From contig NC_079419.1 of NCBI RefSeq assembly GCF_026213295.1, positions 23,017,318 through 23,081,317 on the forward strand: a stretch of 64,000 bases of DNA, given 5' to 3'. The notes under the pieces are model-generated. The model was not told the origin of the DNA and ran no database searches. It saw nothing but the letters and a program-made list of their open reading frames with translations. This stretch comes from Gadus chalcogrammus. Lineage: Eukaryota > Chordata > Actinopteri > Gadiformes > Gadidae. The translations under genes and the position numbers were made by a program. This document shows positions 45,304 through 57,518 of the stretch, in pieces. Numbering within the stretch: position 1 is the stretch's first letter; each line of letters starts with the position of its first letter.

Positions 45304-46536
45304 CATCATAGAGACAGTCACAGGCCCTACGCCATGGGTCTCCCCAATTGTGACGCCTCCCAAACCAAAAGACCCGGATGAAGTGAGGATCTGCGTCGAC
45401 ATGAGACAAGCCAACACCGCCATACAGCGCGAACGCCACATCACACCCACCATGGACGACGTCATCCATGAGCTCAACGGAGCAACGGTCTTCTCCAAGC
45501 TGGACCTGACTGCCGGATATCATCAGTTAGAGCTCCATCCGGCCAGCAGATACATCACGACCTTCACCACACACCAAGGTCTGAGGCGCTACAAACGCCT
45601 AAACTTTGGAATATCGTCTGCCGCGGAGGTGTTCCAGAATGCAATATGCCAGACATTGCAAGGGATCAGCGGTGTCAAGAACCTGAGTGACGACATCATC
45701 ATCCACGGCAAGACACAGGCTGAGCACGACAACACCCTCAGAGCGGTGTTCCAGAGACTGAAAGAGAGCGGTCTCACACTCAATCGCAAAAAGTGTGAGT
45801 TTGATAAATCCAGCCTCGAATTCTTCGGGTTCATCTTTTCAGCAGACGGAATTTCAGCTGACCCCAAAAAGGTCGCCGCCATCAAGCAAGCCGGCGACCC
45901 ACAGGACCCGACAGAGGTCAGAAGCCTACTCGGCATGGCAAACTACTGTGCACGGTTCATACCAGACTTTGCCACCATCTCCGCTCCGCTACGTGAGCTC
46001 ACCAAAAAAGACACACAATGGAGCTGGGGCCCGGAGCAAGCTGCTGCGCTACAGACAATCAAAGACAGCCTCACCAGTGACACAGTCATGGCGTACTTCG
46101 ATCCAGCTAAGGACACAGAGCTGATCGTGGACGCCAGCCCAGTCGGCCTCGGCGCCATTCTTTATCAATCCGACAGAAAAGGGGAGAGGCACACCATAGC
46201 ATATGCCAGCCGTGCTCTGAGTGACGTGGAAAGACACTACTCACAGACCGAACGGGAAGCACTGGCCATCGTGTGGAGTTGTGAACATTTCCACTTATAT
46301 ATCTACGGAAACCCCTTCACCTTGGTCACAGACCACAAAGCCCTTGAAGTGATCTGGAATAACCCCAAGTCAAAACCACCGGCGAGAATCGAGAGATGGG
46401 GACTGAGACTCCAGCCCTACAACTTTCGCGTGGAGTACCGGAAAGGCGCAGAGAACCCCGCCGACTACATGTCACGTCACCCCATCAAGACACCACAGTC
46501 AACAGTGCGACTGATGGCATTAACAGAGAACATCTG
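45304..46536 (+). pseudogene. pol: Reverse transcriptase and RNase H, K02A2.6-like element
   Basis: The open frame from about 45305 contains VRICVDMRQANTAI, FSKLDLTAGYHQLEL, the active site NLSDDIIIHG (S-D-D type as in K02A2.6-like elements), and the thumb block LLGMANYCARFIPDFA. RNase H follows with ELIVDASPVGLGAIL, QTEREALAIVWSCEHFHLYI and the DHKAL motif. It ends at the LINE insertion after MALTENI. No internal stop is present. Confidence 0.9.
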
Positions 46537-46841
46537 AAAAATACAATGTGCAATATTGTATTTTACTTATTTATTTTATTTTTTATTTATTTATTTGAAT
46601 ATATATATACTCACCACCCTACCCCCACTTCCTACCTGCAATAACGCTGCTATATGTGGTTATACAGTGTGGTTGCACTGCTGAATTCAATTTAATTTAA
46701 TATGTATATATACTTTTAAATTTTTTAAATTTTAAATTGTGGTGCTCTCTGCAATGCAATGCACAACATGCAATTTATCCTTATCTAAATTTTTAAAAAC
46801 TCTTTATACTTTTTTTTATTATTGCTATTTATTGTGCTGCG

Positions 46842-46919
<78 letters not shown>

Positions 46920-47045
46920 AGATCTCTCTCTTAATTGTATTAATACTGTACTTGACTTGGGAAGCCCTGCACAAGAATTCCAATGTGTTTGAACTGTCTG
47001 GTTTATGCACAAATGGCGAATAAAAACCTTTGAACCTTTTGAACC
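46537..47045 (+). mobile_element. 5'-truncated LINE 3' end, inserted between RNase H and integrase
   Basis: The block ends with a LINE-like 3' tail ('gcacaagaattccaatgtgt', 'gcacaaatggcgaataaaaa') and a short 'ccttttgaa' repeat, similar to fish L2/CR1-type tails. It is flanked by imperfect copies, AACAGAGAACATCTG (46522-46536) and AACAGGAGAATCTAC (47046-47060), that look like the target duplication. No ORF of the LINE remains. It includes a (CT)n block. Confidence 0.65.
46844..46918. repeat. (CT)n microsatellite inside the LINE fragment
   Basis: About 75 bp of pure CT. Confidence 0.95.
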
Positions 47046-48426
47046 AACAGGAGAATCTACAAGAGCAGGGAAGGTAGCAGAAGAATATGTCAACTTCATC
47101 GCCCACCATGCTACACCCAAAGCAATGACCCTCGCTGAGATCAGAGAAGAAACACTCAAGGACCCGATATTACAGGAGGTCACTTCCTACATCAGACACA
47201 ACACGTGGCACAGGATCACCGACAACACACAGCATGCTGCTACTCTGAAGAAATTCATCCGAGTCAGCGAAGAGCTGAGCATTCTGCCCAGCAACGACAT
47301 CGTCCTCAGAGGCACGAGGATCATCATCCCAGCATCCCTTGAACACAGAGTGTTACAGTTAGCCCATGAAGGACATCAGGGCATTGTTAAAACAAAGACA
47401 CTTCTCAGGTCAAAGGTATGGTTCCCCGACATCGATCAGAAAGCAGAACAAACTGTAAAGAACTGTTTAGCATGTCAAGCAAACACACCCATAGCCCAGT
47501 CAAAGCCCCTGAGAATGTCAGATCTACCAGAAGCCCCTTGGCTTGATATCAGTGCGGATTTCTATGGCCCCCTCCCTACGGGAGAGTATCTCTTAGTTAT
47601 TATAGACGAGTACTCACGCTACCCTATAGTTGAGATAATAAGGTCTACTTCAGCTAACACAGTTATCCCAGTGTTTGACATAGTGTTTTCCATGTTTGGC
47701 ATACCCCGAGTGGTCAAAACAGATAATGGTCCACCATTTAACAGTGAACAGTTTTCCAAGTTTGCTGACTGCCTAGGTTTCCATCATCGGAAGATAACAC
47801 CCCTCTGGCCTCAGGCCAACGCGACAGCAGAGCGTTTCATGCGCACACTCGGGAAAGCCATCCGAGTGTCAGAGACTGTGAACATTCCGTGGAAGCAGAC
47901 ACTCAACACATTCCTCCGTGAGTATCGCTCTACACCTCACAGCACCACTGGAGCATCCCCAGCCGACCTAATGCTGCGGTACAAGATGCACACAAAAGTC
48001 CCCACACTCACCTCAACCATCGAAAAGAACATTGACCACACCATCAGAGACAAAGACAGCACAGCTAAGGCCAAGATGAAGCGCAACTCAGACGCACGCC
48101 GTCACGCCAAACCACGCCCCCTCATTCCTGGTGACGCAGTGCTTCACAAACAACCAAAACACAACAAGCTTACAACACCATACAACAGTAAGCCACATAC
48201 TGTTTCAAAAGTGAAAGGCTCAATGGTCACTGCGACCAGAGATGGACATTCCATTACTCGTAATTCATCCTTTTTCAAGAGAGTGAATCCAGAGATACAG
48301 GACATTCCATCAGATCCCGACGAAGATGATGACGGTAACGCTGTCACTGGTGCCTCACCAAGGCCACTAAGGTACCCCTCCAGAACCAGACGACAGCGCC
48401 CTCCGTACCTAAGGGACTATGTGTGA
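47046..48426 (+). CDS. int: Integrase of the K02A2.6-like element (open frame intact)
   Basis: An uninterrupted frame of about 460 codons carries a full integrase. The zinc-binding region has LAHEGHQG and CLACQ (HHCC). The catalytic core has Asp in DISADFYGPL, Asp in VKTDNGPPF and Glu in NATAERFMRTL, the last two 35 residues apart (D35E). The chromo-less C-terminal part includes PGDAVLHKQPKHNK and an acidic stretch (DPDEDDDGN) before an arginine-rich end and the stop TGA at 48424. The methionine available upstream lies in the LINE fragment, so this domain normally arises from the pol polyprotein. Confidence 0.85.
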
Positions 48427-48797
48427 GATGTTGGTCAAAGGCAATATGCCAACATAGCTCATATTACTGTCAGTGAACATGACAGCTCGTTCTGATGACT
48501 GTTCGTACCGAGTACACTTGCACTTGTAATGCAGAGAATGTTATGCAAATTACTGTGAATCTTATAGCACAGGGTTGATATATTTATTTGATATTTGAAA
48601 CATGTTGAATACCAGGGTATATGAGACATTTGAAACCAGAAGAATGTTTACTGTTTGGTACTGTGTGAAATGTCATTTTGTTTACTAGAAGCCATAAGTA
48701 AATGGTATCTGGCCTCATCTGTTTACAATGCATAAGTTCATGTATGCCTATTCAGAAATGTTGTGATGTTAGGCGTCTAAAAAAAATAAGAGAGTGA

Positions 48798-48948
48798 TGT
48801 AGTGTTTGCGACACTGCCGTATATTGGTTGGTCATGACGTAGTACTGGAACGAGTAAGACGTGCATCGGAGATCCCGGAGATAAACCTGAGTTCATGCAA
48901 ACAGTTGTCCGTTCGTCTCATTTCAATATGATAACCTACAACATCACA
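48798..48948 (+). repeat. 3' LTR (151 bp) of the K02A2.6-like element
   Basis: Identical by eye to the LTR at 44557-44707. An A/G-rich tract, 'aaaaaataagagagtga', sits just before it and may be the polypurine tract. Confidence 0.9.
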
Positions 48949-49300
48949 GGCGCGGTCCTGACCCAGCAGGTGGACGGGGTCGACCGCCCGGTGCTGTACC
49001 TGAGCCGGAAGTTATCAGACCGGGAGGGTCGGTACAGCACGGTGGAGAAGGAGTGCCTCGCCATCCGGTGGGCGGTCGGCGCCCTCCGCTACTACCTACT
49101 GGGTAGCGCGTTCACCCTCTACTCCAACCACGCCCCCCTCCAGTGGCTCCACCGCATGAAGGACGTCAACGCGAGGATCACCCGGTGGTACCTCGCGTTG
49201 CAACCCTTTAACTTTCGGGTCGTGCACAGGCCTGGGGCGCAGATGGCCGTGGCGGACTTCCTCTCCCGCTTTGGGGGGGGGGGAGTGAGTTGGCGGCCGG
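48949..49300 (+). pseudogene. pol: RNase H remainder of the Gmr1-like element
   Basis: The Gmr1-like frame resumes after the second gypsy element with GAVLTQQVDGVDRPVLYLSR, then YSTVEKECLAIRWAVGALRY, then ITRWYLALQPFNFRVVHRPG. It ends around VADFLSRFGGGG at a G run. The first seven RNase H residues, including TDAS, are at 44525-44551 on the other side of the insertion. Confidence 0.9.
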
Positions 49301-49334
49301 ATGTGACCCCGGCCTGTGTCGGGCGGTGGGGGTG

Positions 49335-49519
49335 TGTGGGGGGACGTGTGACGTCTGGCCTGCAGGGGGAGTATGGGCAGGTTGGGAGCGCACCGGATTG
49401 GCTGGGGGGGTTGGACCTGAGTGCGAGCAGGTGTCAGCACTCAGGCCAATCAGGGAGTGTTAGTAGTTATGTGCCTGCTTTGGGTTAGTAGGGGAACCGG
49501 GGAGCAGAGAGAGGGAGGT
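49335..49519 (+). repeat. Truncated 3' LTR of the Gmr1-like element
   Basis: 185 bp match the start of the 5' LTR with about five differences, then break off at 'gagggaggt'. The last 180 bp of the LTR, including its poly(A) region, are missing. Confidence 0.85.
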
Positions 49520-49937
49520 AAAAATATACATTCCGGTTAATTTAATACTGTTGTCAATTGATTGTTCTACATCAGCCACCTTTGTTGTTGTTCTTCTCTG
49601 CGTCACTTCTCTGCACCGTCATCGTATTTATTCCGCCTCATATTACATAAACGGTTGTGATTGGCCAGTCTATCTCGTACCGGGCAGAAATCGTTTAGTA
49701 TGGGAGAAGAGCCAGACCTTATCTGCAGAGAAAATGAAACATGAGCTCACGAGATTGGTCTGTTTGTTACCTGATGCTGCTTCAGTGACATCCATGGTGG
49801 AGTTTTCTTTTAAGGTCACTTTAAAATATTCCCACATCTGGCCGAATCAAATATTTTTTTAACTCCCATCCAAATGAGTTCTTGAGTTCTCTCTCAAGCA
49901 TTTAGGTAAATCAGCACCCAAAATCATGCTTTGTGAA

Positions 49938-49974
<37 letters not shown>

Positions 49975-51415
49975 CCCCACCTTAATTAACCCACTTGTAC
50001 AGCATCCAGGCCCTGCACTCAGAACCAGACCTTTCATTCAGCGCCAGCATCCCGCCTCATTTATCTTCACCGCACTGTTCTTCTCACGCTCACTATTGCT
50101 GAGGGGAACAACACATGTGTACGGGCCCATTCATCCCAGAATATAAGAGACAAGGAATGGGATCCGCTCGCAAGTTGGCAACCACAACAACAGCAACACA
50201 ATGAGGTGTGTCAAAGGGTTGTTGGAAAAGCAAAGGAAAAATGAGGAGTGTAAGACGCCTTCAAAACTGACAATGTAGCAGGGCAGGAAGGCACCGTGAG
50301 TCCCAGCGGTGGCCACAGCTGTACCAAGGCGTTCGATAGCAGGATTAGTGAATCCTCAAAGTACTTGAACAAAACTGTTCTGGCCTACAGAAAATGAAGA
50401 GGACCGTATTGTACCCTCAACGCTCCATGGTTTGCTTTAGTTTCAGAGAAAGAAAAACTATTATCACAGCGACCCCAGAGAATTGAAAAGGTTGAGGAAT
50501 TCTCTGCACTTCTTCTTCACGTCGTGTGCTCAGAGGAGCATGCTGTCAAGTTTCCTGAATATTTCTGGGGATTAAGTATGGGGTGCGATAGTGGACACAC
50601 TTCCTCAGTCTTATTGCAATGACTAATTACCAGACAGACAAAAAAAAAAGTTCTTCCACTCAACCTTGAGTACTTGTTATACTTGGTTCAAAAGATTTGA
50701 ATTTCTAGCAGCCAGTGGTCCTTAAAATGTCAAGAAGTTAGGATACAGATTTCTGCACAATTTAAGGAAATCAATACTTAAAAGTGTTATTGTAACTCGG
50801 AGTGAGTCGAGCATGTGAGGAACATCTGTTCAACTGTGCTATGTTATCGTAATTTTTTCATAAAAAGAATGACGCCATCCGCGATCGATAGTGTTTCCCA
50901 TGCATGAACAATTAGTTTATATTCAAAATGGGTAAAATCATATTTCACTGTAGAGCTGCCCACAACACTGTGGTTAAGCAAAATATGCCTACTCCTTTTG
51001 TTGGAGTCATTATTTGAAAAATGTTTGCAATGACATGCATATCAAAGGTCAATTTATCCAGTTTTATGTACACTCTATGTTAAGTAAGAGATTATGTATA
51101 GAGTGCGGTCAGTATCAGGAAAATATGCCCAGACAGGTCGAACAGGACACCGACGTGCAGCGGTGTCTTGCTTGGTCCTGAAGGAACTTATTTTTGATCA
51201 TGACTGGCGAAGTTCTATACATTATCCCACATATTACACGGCTACTTGCCAAAACGAAAAAATAAAAAGACGTTGACGTCACTTAGCAACCGAAGACGCT
51301 GGGGTTGAAAAGTTACCGGACTACTTACGGAGTCTAACCAAAGATTTCATTAGAGGCAAAAAATCCTTTGTTTTCGTTGACAGCGGTCAATTATACTTAA
51401 TTATAACGGTGAATT
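49520..51415. other. No gene recognised
   Basis: Unique-looking DNA with a (CA)n microsatellite at 49939-49972. No coding or repeat family could be supported otherwise. Confidence 0.45.
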
Positions 51416-51548
51416 AGTAAGGGATAATCACCGAGAAGCAGGGCAATAAACAGTTGGATATGCCCGGCTCGTGGATGGCTTACCTTCCGGTAACCTTCCA
51501 TGAGCCGGGCATAACAAACATGTTTATTGCCTTGAGGTGATTATCCCA
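51416..51548. repeat. Short foldback repeat (about 130 bp hairpin)
   Basis: 'gggataatcaccgagaagca' on the left pairs with 'ttgccttgaggtgattatcc' on the right, and the inner 'atgcccggctc' pairs with 'gagccgggcat'. It looks like a small MITE or hairpin repeat without coding content. Confidence 0.7.
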
Positions 51549-52555
51549 TTTATTCTCCTTCTTTCCCGACCTTCTTGCTTGCCAACATAATAAAACAATT
51601 CAAATACTTTAATAATTATTACTCACGCGCACCCATGCACGCGCACACACCGCAGCGACACTCACCCTTAAACATACATACATACATACATAACACTCTC
51701 CCAGGTAAGACATTCTGTCTATAGGCTGTAGAAATTGCTATAAAGGAAGGGAAGAGACAATTTCTCACCTCCACAAGCAACGGCAGGTCGTTCATTTTGT
51801 CATATAAAACCGTTAAATTCAAACATCGCGCCGACCGGCATATCAACACACAAGTGACGTGATCTTAAAGAGACAGTGTCCCTATAACGCAACGAAATGT
51901 CAATCACACAGTGTGGTGAATTATGTCTATAGAGTCCACCACAAGGCTACACAATGTTGCACAAATGTAATATTACTCTCCTCCTTGAGCCTCTTGCGAT
52001 GTTGATATCCCGCTTCCCCCCTGTGACCTGTTTTAGTTGTTTAATTGTTCTTATGTTTTGTGTTTATGCTATGTGTGACTGTAGGCTACTGCTGCCTGTC
52101 TTGGCCAGGACACTGGAAGAGACGTTAAATCTCAATAATGATTCACATTTTCAACTAACCAATAGTAGTGGCCTTGCATTTTAAAATGTCAACGCACTTT
52201 TCAGCCCTGAATAACAGTAAAAGCTATTTAATAATTGATTTGCATGCATAGTATACTACACTTTCCATTGAACAATTACCCCTGTTACCATAAATTGACT
52301 AATTTTAAAATGTAATCAAATGCTCACACACTAGCTGCTTTCAGACACACGTGTAAGTCCTGATGTTCTCCTGATGAGCCGTATGTGTGAACAACTTATC
52401 CTGACATTTGTACCCTGAAAATCTCTTGAATAATACTACCCCTGAGGTAGTATTTTCTCCGTAGGAAATGTACCTTACATGTGAATGAGGAGTAGAAAGT
52501 CTGTATTTCTCACACCACTTCAGTGGGCGTATTGATGAAGTTTCTGCATGTCACT
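51549..52555. other. No gene recognised
   Basis: AT-rich DNA with a short (CATA)n tract at about 51670-51690. No frame shows a known family. Confidence 0.4.
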
Positions 52556-53623
52556 CAGTGCGTTTACATGGGACAGCTCGATCGGATTAAGCCTTATACC
52601 GATTTTGCCGAACGGACCGTGTCAATTATCCGAACGTACATGGCCTTTAAGAGATCAGATAATGGCCGGAGCATGGCTGAATCCGCTACCCTAGGTGGTG
52701 CTGTAGCCCTTTCAACAAATTGGTTAAAGAGCCACTTCCGATTTACATCTACGTCCCAGAAACAACAAACACAGTCGGCATTCAAGAAGGATGTTTTCAG
52801 TAGACATGAAAAGAAATGACATGGACCCGAAGTGAACTGACAGCTGTCCCGCATACGGCAACAATCCCTTTCTCCTACATGTAGCGTTTCAATCTTGACT
52901 TGAATTCCTTTCCCCCAATTCCTTCTCCACCATGGCCGAGATAACCCCCACTACTAGTCTTTTTTGTGGAAGTAGCAGAGAGTCTGAGAACCCGATACGG
53001 TCTTTAAGATTCATAATATCAGAGAATATCCCCGTCAGTTCTGTCGCGGTGCAATGAATGAATAAAGATCGTATACATCTCAGAAGAAAAAAACTTTTAT
53101 TTTGACAGATGTGCCCGAAGTTACTACTTTACAACCTTGTTGATGAAAATATGTACTTTTAATTCAGCCTTGGGTGAGATCGAAGCGTAGTGTGTACTGG
53201 ATGCATGTTGATGAAGATAGGGGGTTTCACTTTATAGGGGGTAATGGCATGACACCGGCTTCCTCCATCTTCTGCGACACCTTTTTAAATAAATCGCAGT
53301 TTCTCGTTTTACGACGGCGACAACCATAAACATATAAAGAAATAACCAAATATTTATATTTATAAAGAAATAAGAATTGTTTATATGTCTATGGCGACAA
53401 CAACACGACAACCATCTCCTTCTGCCTCCGGCCCACATCCCCCGGCCGCAAGATCTCGAGCATGTGCAGAACGCGAAATCCGACGCAGGTTTACATGCAG
53501 GTAGAAACCAGAATTATGATCGAGTTATCTAGGTGTTCTTATCCGATCTCGCTTGTCCATTTATTCCGGTTGAGGTCTTATTCTTTTCTTTATCCGATAA
53601 TGGCTCTGCATGTAAACGCACTG
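52556..53623. mobile_element. MITE with CAGTGCGTTTACATG inverted ends
   Basis: The left end CAGTGCGTTTACATG and right end CATGTAAACGCACTG are perfect 15-bp inverted repeats. The flanking triplets ACT on both sides may be the target duplication. Both subterminal regions hold 'tatccgat' or 'atcggat' type motifs. No transposase frame is present. Confidence 0.75.
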
Positions 53624-53930
53624 ACTGAGTGGCCCCCCTAAATGATAATCAGCCTGTTGCCTTTTAAAAATATTTTAATGTTGGCAATGCTTTTAAGAGT
53701 AATTTGTGGTAAATGAATGTTATACTATGTAACATTATAGGCAAAATGTTATTATCTTATCACTTAGAAATTTGTTACATTATCGACTGGAGTTTCCACA
53801 TTATTGCTATGGGTTTAAATACAACTAGAGGTTAAGCGTGCGCAAAGCACGAGCGAAAACTCTAGTCAAATATAATTCACCGCCGGAAGTTCTGAAGGGC
53901 CCATGCAAATGAACCAAGTCCGCAAAATTT
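53624..53930. other. No gene recognised
   Basis: AT-rich spacer. 'actagag' at about 53824 and 'ctctagt' at about 53869 bracket a small hairpin-like block. Confidence 0.3.
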
Positions 53931-54728
53931 TACGACCGTATAGGTCGTTTGTACTGCCACGGATTACGACCCACTGGAGCGTATCAAGCGCCTCTACAGG
54001 TCGCGGGAGGTATGTATGCCACATATATGACCAACAGGGCATTTGGTGAAATTGTTACGCAGCCATATTAATCGTTATTATCTGAATGGGAAATGCAATA
54101 TTTTAGGACAGATACACCATTAAACGTGTTTCTAATGACATTTCTAGCGAGAAATGTACATTTTCCTTGCATAATCTTCACTCAGTGAATGTGTATGATC
54201 TTTATTAATCTTTATTATCTGAATGGGAAATGCAATATTTTAGGATCGATTCACCGTTAAACGTGTTTCTAATAACATTTCTAGCGAGAAATATACTTTT
54301 TACTTGCATAATCTTCAGTCAGTGATTGTGTCTGATCTTTAGTTTTATAGTTATTAGGAAGATTTAATCGGCTCGCTCGCATGTTTCAACGACGTCAGGT
54401 TGCGAGGGACGCTGCTTTCGCTAAACCAGCAGCTCACGTGTTTCCTGTGTTTGTGTTATTAAACCATTACTTTATGTAACTTTTAATGATATTGTAATAA
54501 CCACAGGCGAGGTATTGAGCGATGTAAGCTTGATAGCAGGTTTATTGGATTCCACAATCGGACAGGCAGGCACAGCTCCACCGGAAAACTACAACAACCA
54601 AAACTCCCGCCCGGAGGGAAACCCCCGGAACCCCTTCTCAGAAGGCCCGCCCCTTCCTCCCAACCCTGACGTGAAACACGTTTATCTGAGAGCCAACCCA
54701 GTCGCATTTCAACATGAAATAGCGTGTT

Positions 54729-54729
<1 letters not shown>

Positions 54730-54808
<79 letters not shown>
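54730..54808. repeat. (CA)n microsatellite, left arm of element 2
   Basis: About 78 bp of pure CA; its mirror in the right arm is the longer GT tract at 58733-58892. Confidence 0.95.
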
Positions 54809-54810
<2 letters not shown>

Positions 54811-56038
54811 GCATTTCGCTGCTAAAACAACAACTTGGGCTGCTTCTAGGACATTTTGGGTGGATTTGGAACGGTATGTGGGCAGGACGATTTTTGCAGG
54901 CAGGACCTGGCAACTCTGCGCTGTTGCCCGAGGTGCAGAAATGCTCTGGAACAGATCTGGATCCACCATGGCCAAAATAATTGTCATAAATAGCATGAAT
55001 AGATTCATGCATTATCATTCAACTTGAACATGTGTTTTTACAGTATATAGTGGTGGAGGGATGACGTATGTTGGCCAACCAGGAAGTGAGCGTCGACCTG
55101 GGTTTCCCTTGACAAAAAGCCAACGGGTTTTTCCATTGGATTTTGGATTATTGCAGAAAAATTATCATCTTTGAAGCACCTCCACAAAAACTGAAAAAAA
55201 ATAAAAAAATAAAAATAACTGCTCCAAAGAACGAAATGTAAACCAATGCATTCTTTATGGGAGTGTTTCTCAGATTTTTCCATGCTACACAGAACGAAAT
55301 GTAAACCCATGCAAATAAAGACTTCATGGTCATAATAATTTAAATATCATTATTCTCCTCAGTGTGTAGGGTGGTATTCTATTTTTTTCAACGGAGTTGC
55401 ATCCAGTCACTTGACCGTCATGGTTGCTATGGTGGTTGCTATCGACCCGCCCCTCTAATCCTTACATGGCTCTAAAAACCACGCGGCAAAGGAGCTGCCG
55501 TCCATTGTGTTATTTTTGTCGTAAAATAGGGTCCGATGGTTAAAAAATAGACAGATATTCCAAGGTATCCTTAAAAGGCAGCTTGGTTGTTTTTATTTTC
55601 TGCAGTTTAGACTTCTTCTATAACCTATTTTTGAAAGCAAAACACCAAGCTCAATGATTTAACGAGGCAGGGTTATTTGAAACAATTTATTAAATATATA
55701 TTTGCGAGAGGTCATTCCTTCTCCTGAGTTTGCTTCCTATTTATGTCTAGTGTACAACCCTACTGTCCACAAGCATCACCCCCCCCCCTCCCCATATGGA
55801 TTTGGAGAATTGTTGCCACGTCCCAGTGGTGGAGGTATCATATATGAAGGAGGGCATTCAATTATACTACAATGATCAATTAGGAGGCCGAAGCCCGAAA
55901 GGAAGTGATGCAATAGGTGACTGCAGGTCGACAACATTTAAGTAAGCTGTACTTTGAGGTCTCTTATAGATCAAAGGGGGTCTCAAAGGACCCCCTGTCC
56001 TAGAAGCAGCCCAAGTTGTTGTTTTAGCAGCAAAATGC

Positions 56039-56039
<1 letters not shown>

Positions 56040-56099
<60 letters not shown>
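56040..56099. repeat. (GT)n microsatellite in a copied arm segment
   Basis: About 60 bp of GT directly after 'agcagcaaaatgcattgtgt', the same junction as at 58733, but here near the palindrome centre. Confidence 0.9.
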
Positions 56100-56102
<3 letters not shown>

Positions 56103-57518
56103 CTTCAACCTGTGGCTCTAGCCCTTAGAGAAAAAAAGTTTTCCCAAATGGAGTGTCATTTGGACAAAGCCCCTCAGAAGTGTAGCCTGCAAGACCTAAT
56201 GGTTCAGAATGTGGTGGAAAAACAGTTTTTGAGATAGGAAGGTCCGACCGCCCTGAAATTTTAATACCTTATTCTAGGGCCTAACTGGGACCTCCGCACC
56301 GAAACTTGGCCCGGTCGGACCCCGAGGGCAGGAAGGGGGGGCCTGCCCTCGGGGTCTGACCGGGCCAAGTTTCGGGCAGGAAGGGCCCCCCCTTCCTGCC
56401 CTCGGGGTCCGACCGGGCCAAGTTTCGGAGCGGAGGTCCAAGTTAGGCCCTAGAATAAGGTATTAAAATTTCAGGGCGGTAGGACCTTCCTATCTCAAAA
56501 ACTGTTTTTCCACCACATTCTGAACCATTAGGTCTTGCAGGCTACACTTCTGAGGGGCTTTGTCCAAATGACACTCCATTTGGGAAAACTTTTTTTCTCT
56601 AAGGGCTAGAACTCCAAATCTCGGATATGTCGTTCACGGGGCCCCGGGAAATGTGTGTAAACATTTTAGCATCCCTAGCTATCTCGAAAAGGTCGGCAAA
56701 GGGGCGTGACCTCCAACAGTACAGTAAATGTACATAAGACAGAGGTTTGTTTCTAGTCCCCATTTTGTGTGGGATGGAGGTGTACATTTGTGGCTAAAGG
56801 TGTGTAGACACAGCTGGCCTGTGGCCACGTTTTTGAAGTCGGGGGTCAAAAGGTCAAAAGGAGCCGGCACCACGCCGCTTATGATAACAAAAAGTTAATG
56901 TGTGTTTCTCTCATAACTTTTTGTCATTATTAAAGTGAGGCCTGATTCTCAGATATGCATGTTGGATGGCTAGGGTGTAGGTCTGGACAGAACTTCAGGC
57001 CAAAATCTTGCAAGCGAGCCGCTGGGTGAGTTGAAACGAGATGGAGCACTTGCTGAGTCATTTCCTGTAGTGCTGGAGCCACAGGTTGAAGCGTATGCGT
57101 CCTTTGAGACCCCCTTTGATATATAAGAGACCCTATACAGCTTACTTAAATGTTGTCGACTCAGTCACCTATTGCATCACTTCCTTTAGGGCTTCGGCCT
57201 CCTAATTGATCATTGTAGTAGGCTATAATTGAATGCCCTCTTTCATATATATATGATACCTCCACCACTGGGACGTGGCAACAATTCTCCAAATCCATAT
57301 GGGGAGGGGGGGATGCTTGTGGACAGTAGGGGTTTACCCTAGACATAAATAGGAAGTAAAATCAGGAGAAGGAATGACCTCTCACAAATATTTATTGAAA
57401 AAATTGTTTCAAATAACCCTTCCTCATTAAATCAATGAGCTTGGTGTTTTGCTTACAAAAATTAGTTATAGAAGAAGTCTAAACTGCAGAAAATAAACAC
57501 ATCCAAGCTGCCTTTTAA

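Larger units (their letters stand above)
44557..48948 (+). mobile_element. Second Ty3/gypsy retrotransposon (K02A2.6/Mag-like), inserted in the Gmr1-like RNase H
   Basis: Two 151-bp LTRs (44557-44707 and 48798-48948) look identical by eye. The flanks are GGCAC (44552-44556) and GGCGC (48949-48953), a 5-bp target duplication with one change. The PBS TGGCGACGAGGAT follows the 5' LTR closely. Coding order is protease, RT-RNase H, integrase. gag is missing: only about 50 bp lie between the PBS and the protease frame. A LINE fragment (46537-47045) splits RNase H from integrase, and a single-base frameshift lies near 45300. The identical LTRs argue for a recent insertion. Confidence 0.9.
35790..49519 (+). 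mobile_element. Gmr1-like Ty3/gypsy retrotransposon, decayed and split by nested insertions
   Basis: Order on the plus strand: 5' LTR (35790-36154), PBS (36156-36173), gag with SCAN-like capsid and zinc knuckle, protease, integrase (37332-38360), RT (38480-38679 and 43803-44551), RNase H (about 44500-44556 and 48949-49300), truncated 3' LTR (49335-49519). Integrase stands before RT, the reverse of ordinary gypsy elements and as known for the Gmr1 group first found in cod. The copy carries several frameshifts. Two insertions split it: a palindromic element at 38689-43802 and a second gypsy element at 44557-48948. The 5' LTR and the surviving 185 bp of 3' LTR differ at only a handful of sites. 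Confidence 0.85.
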
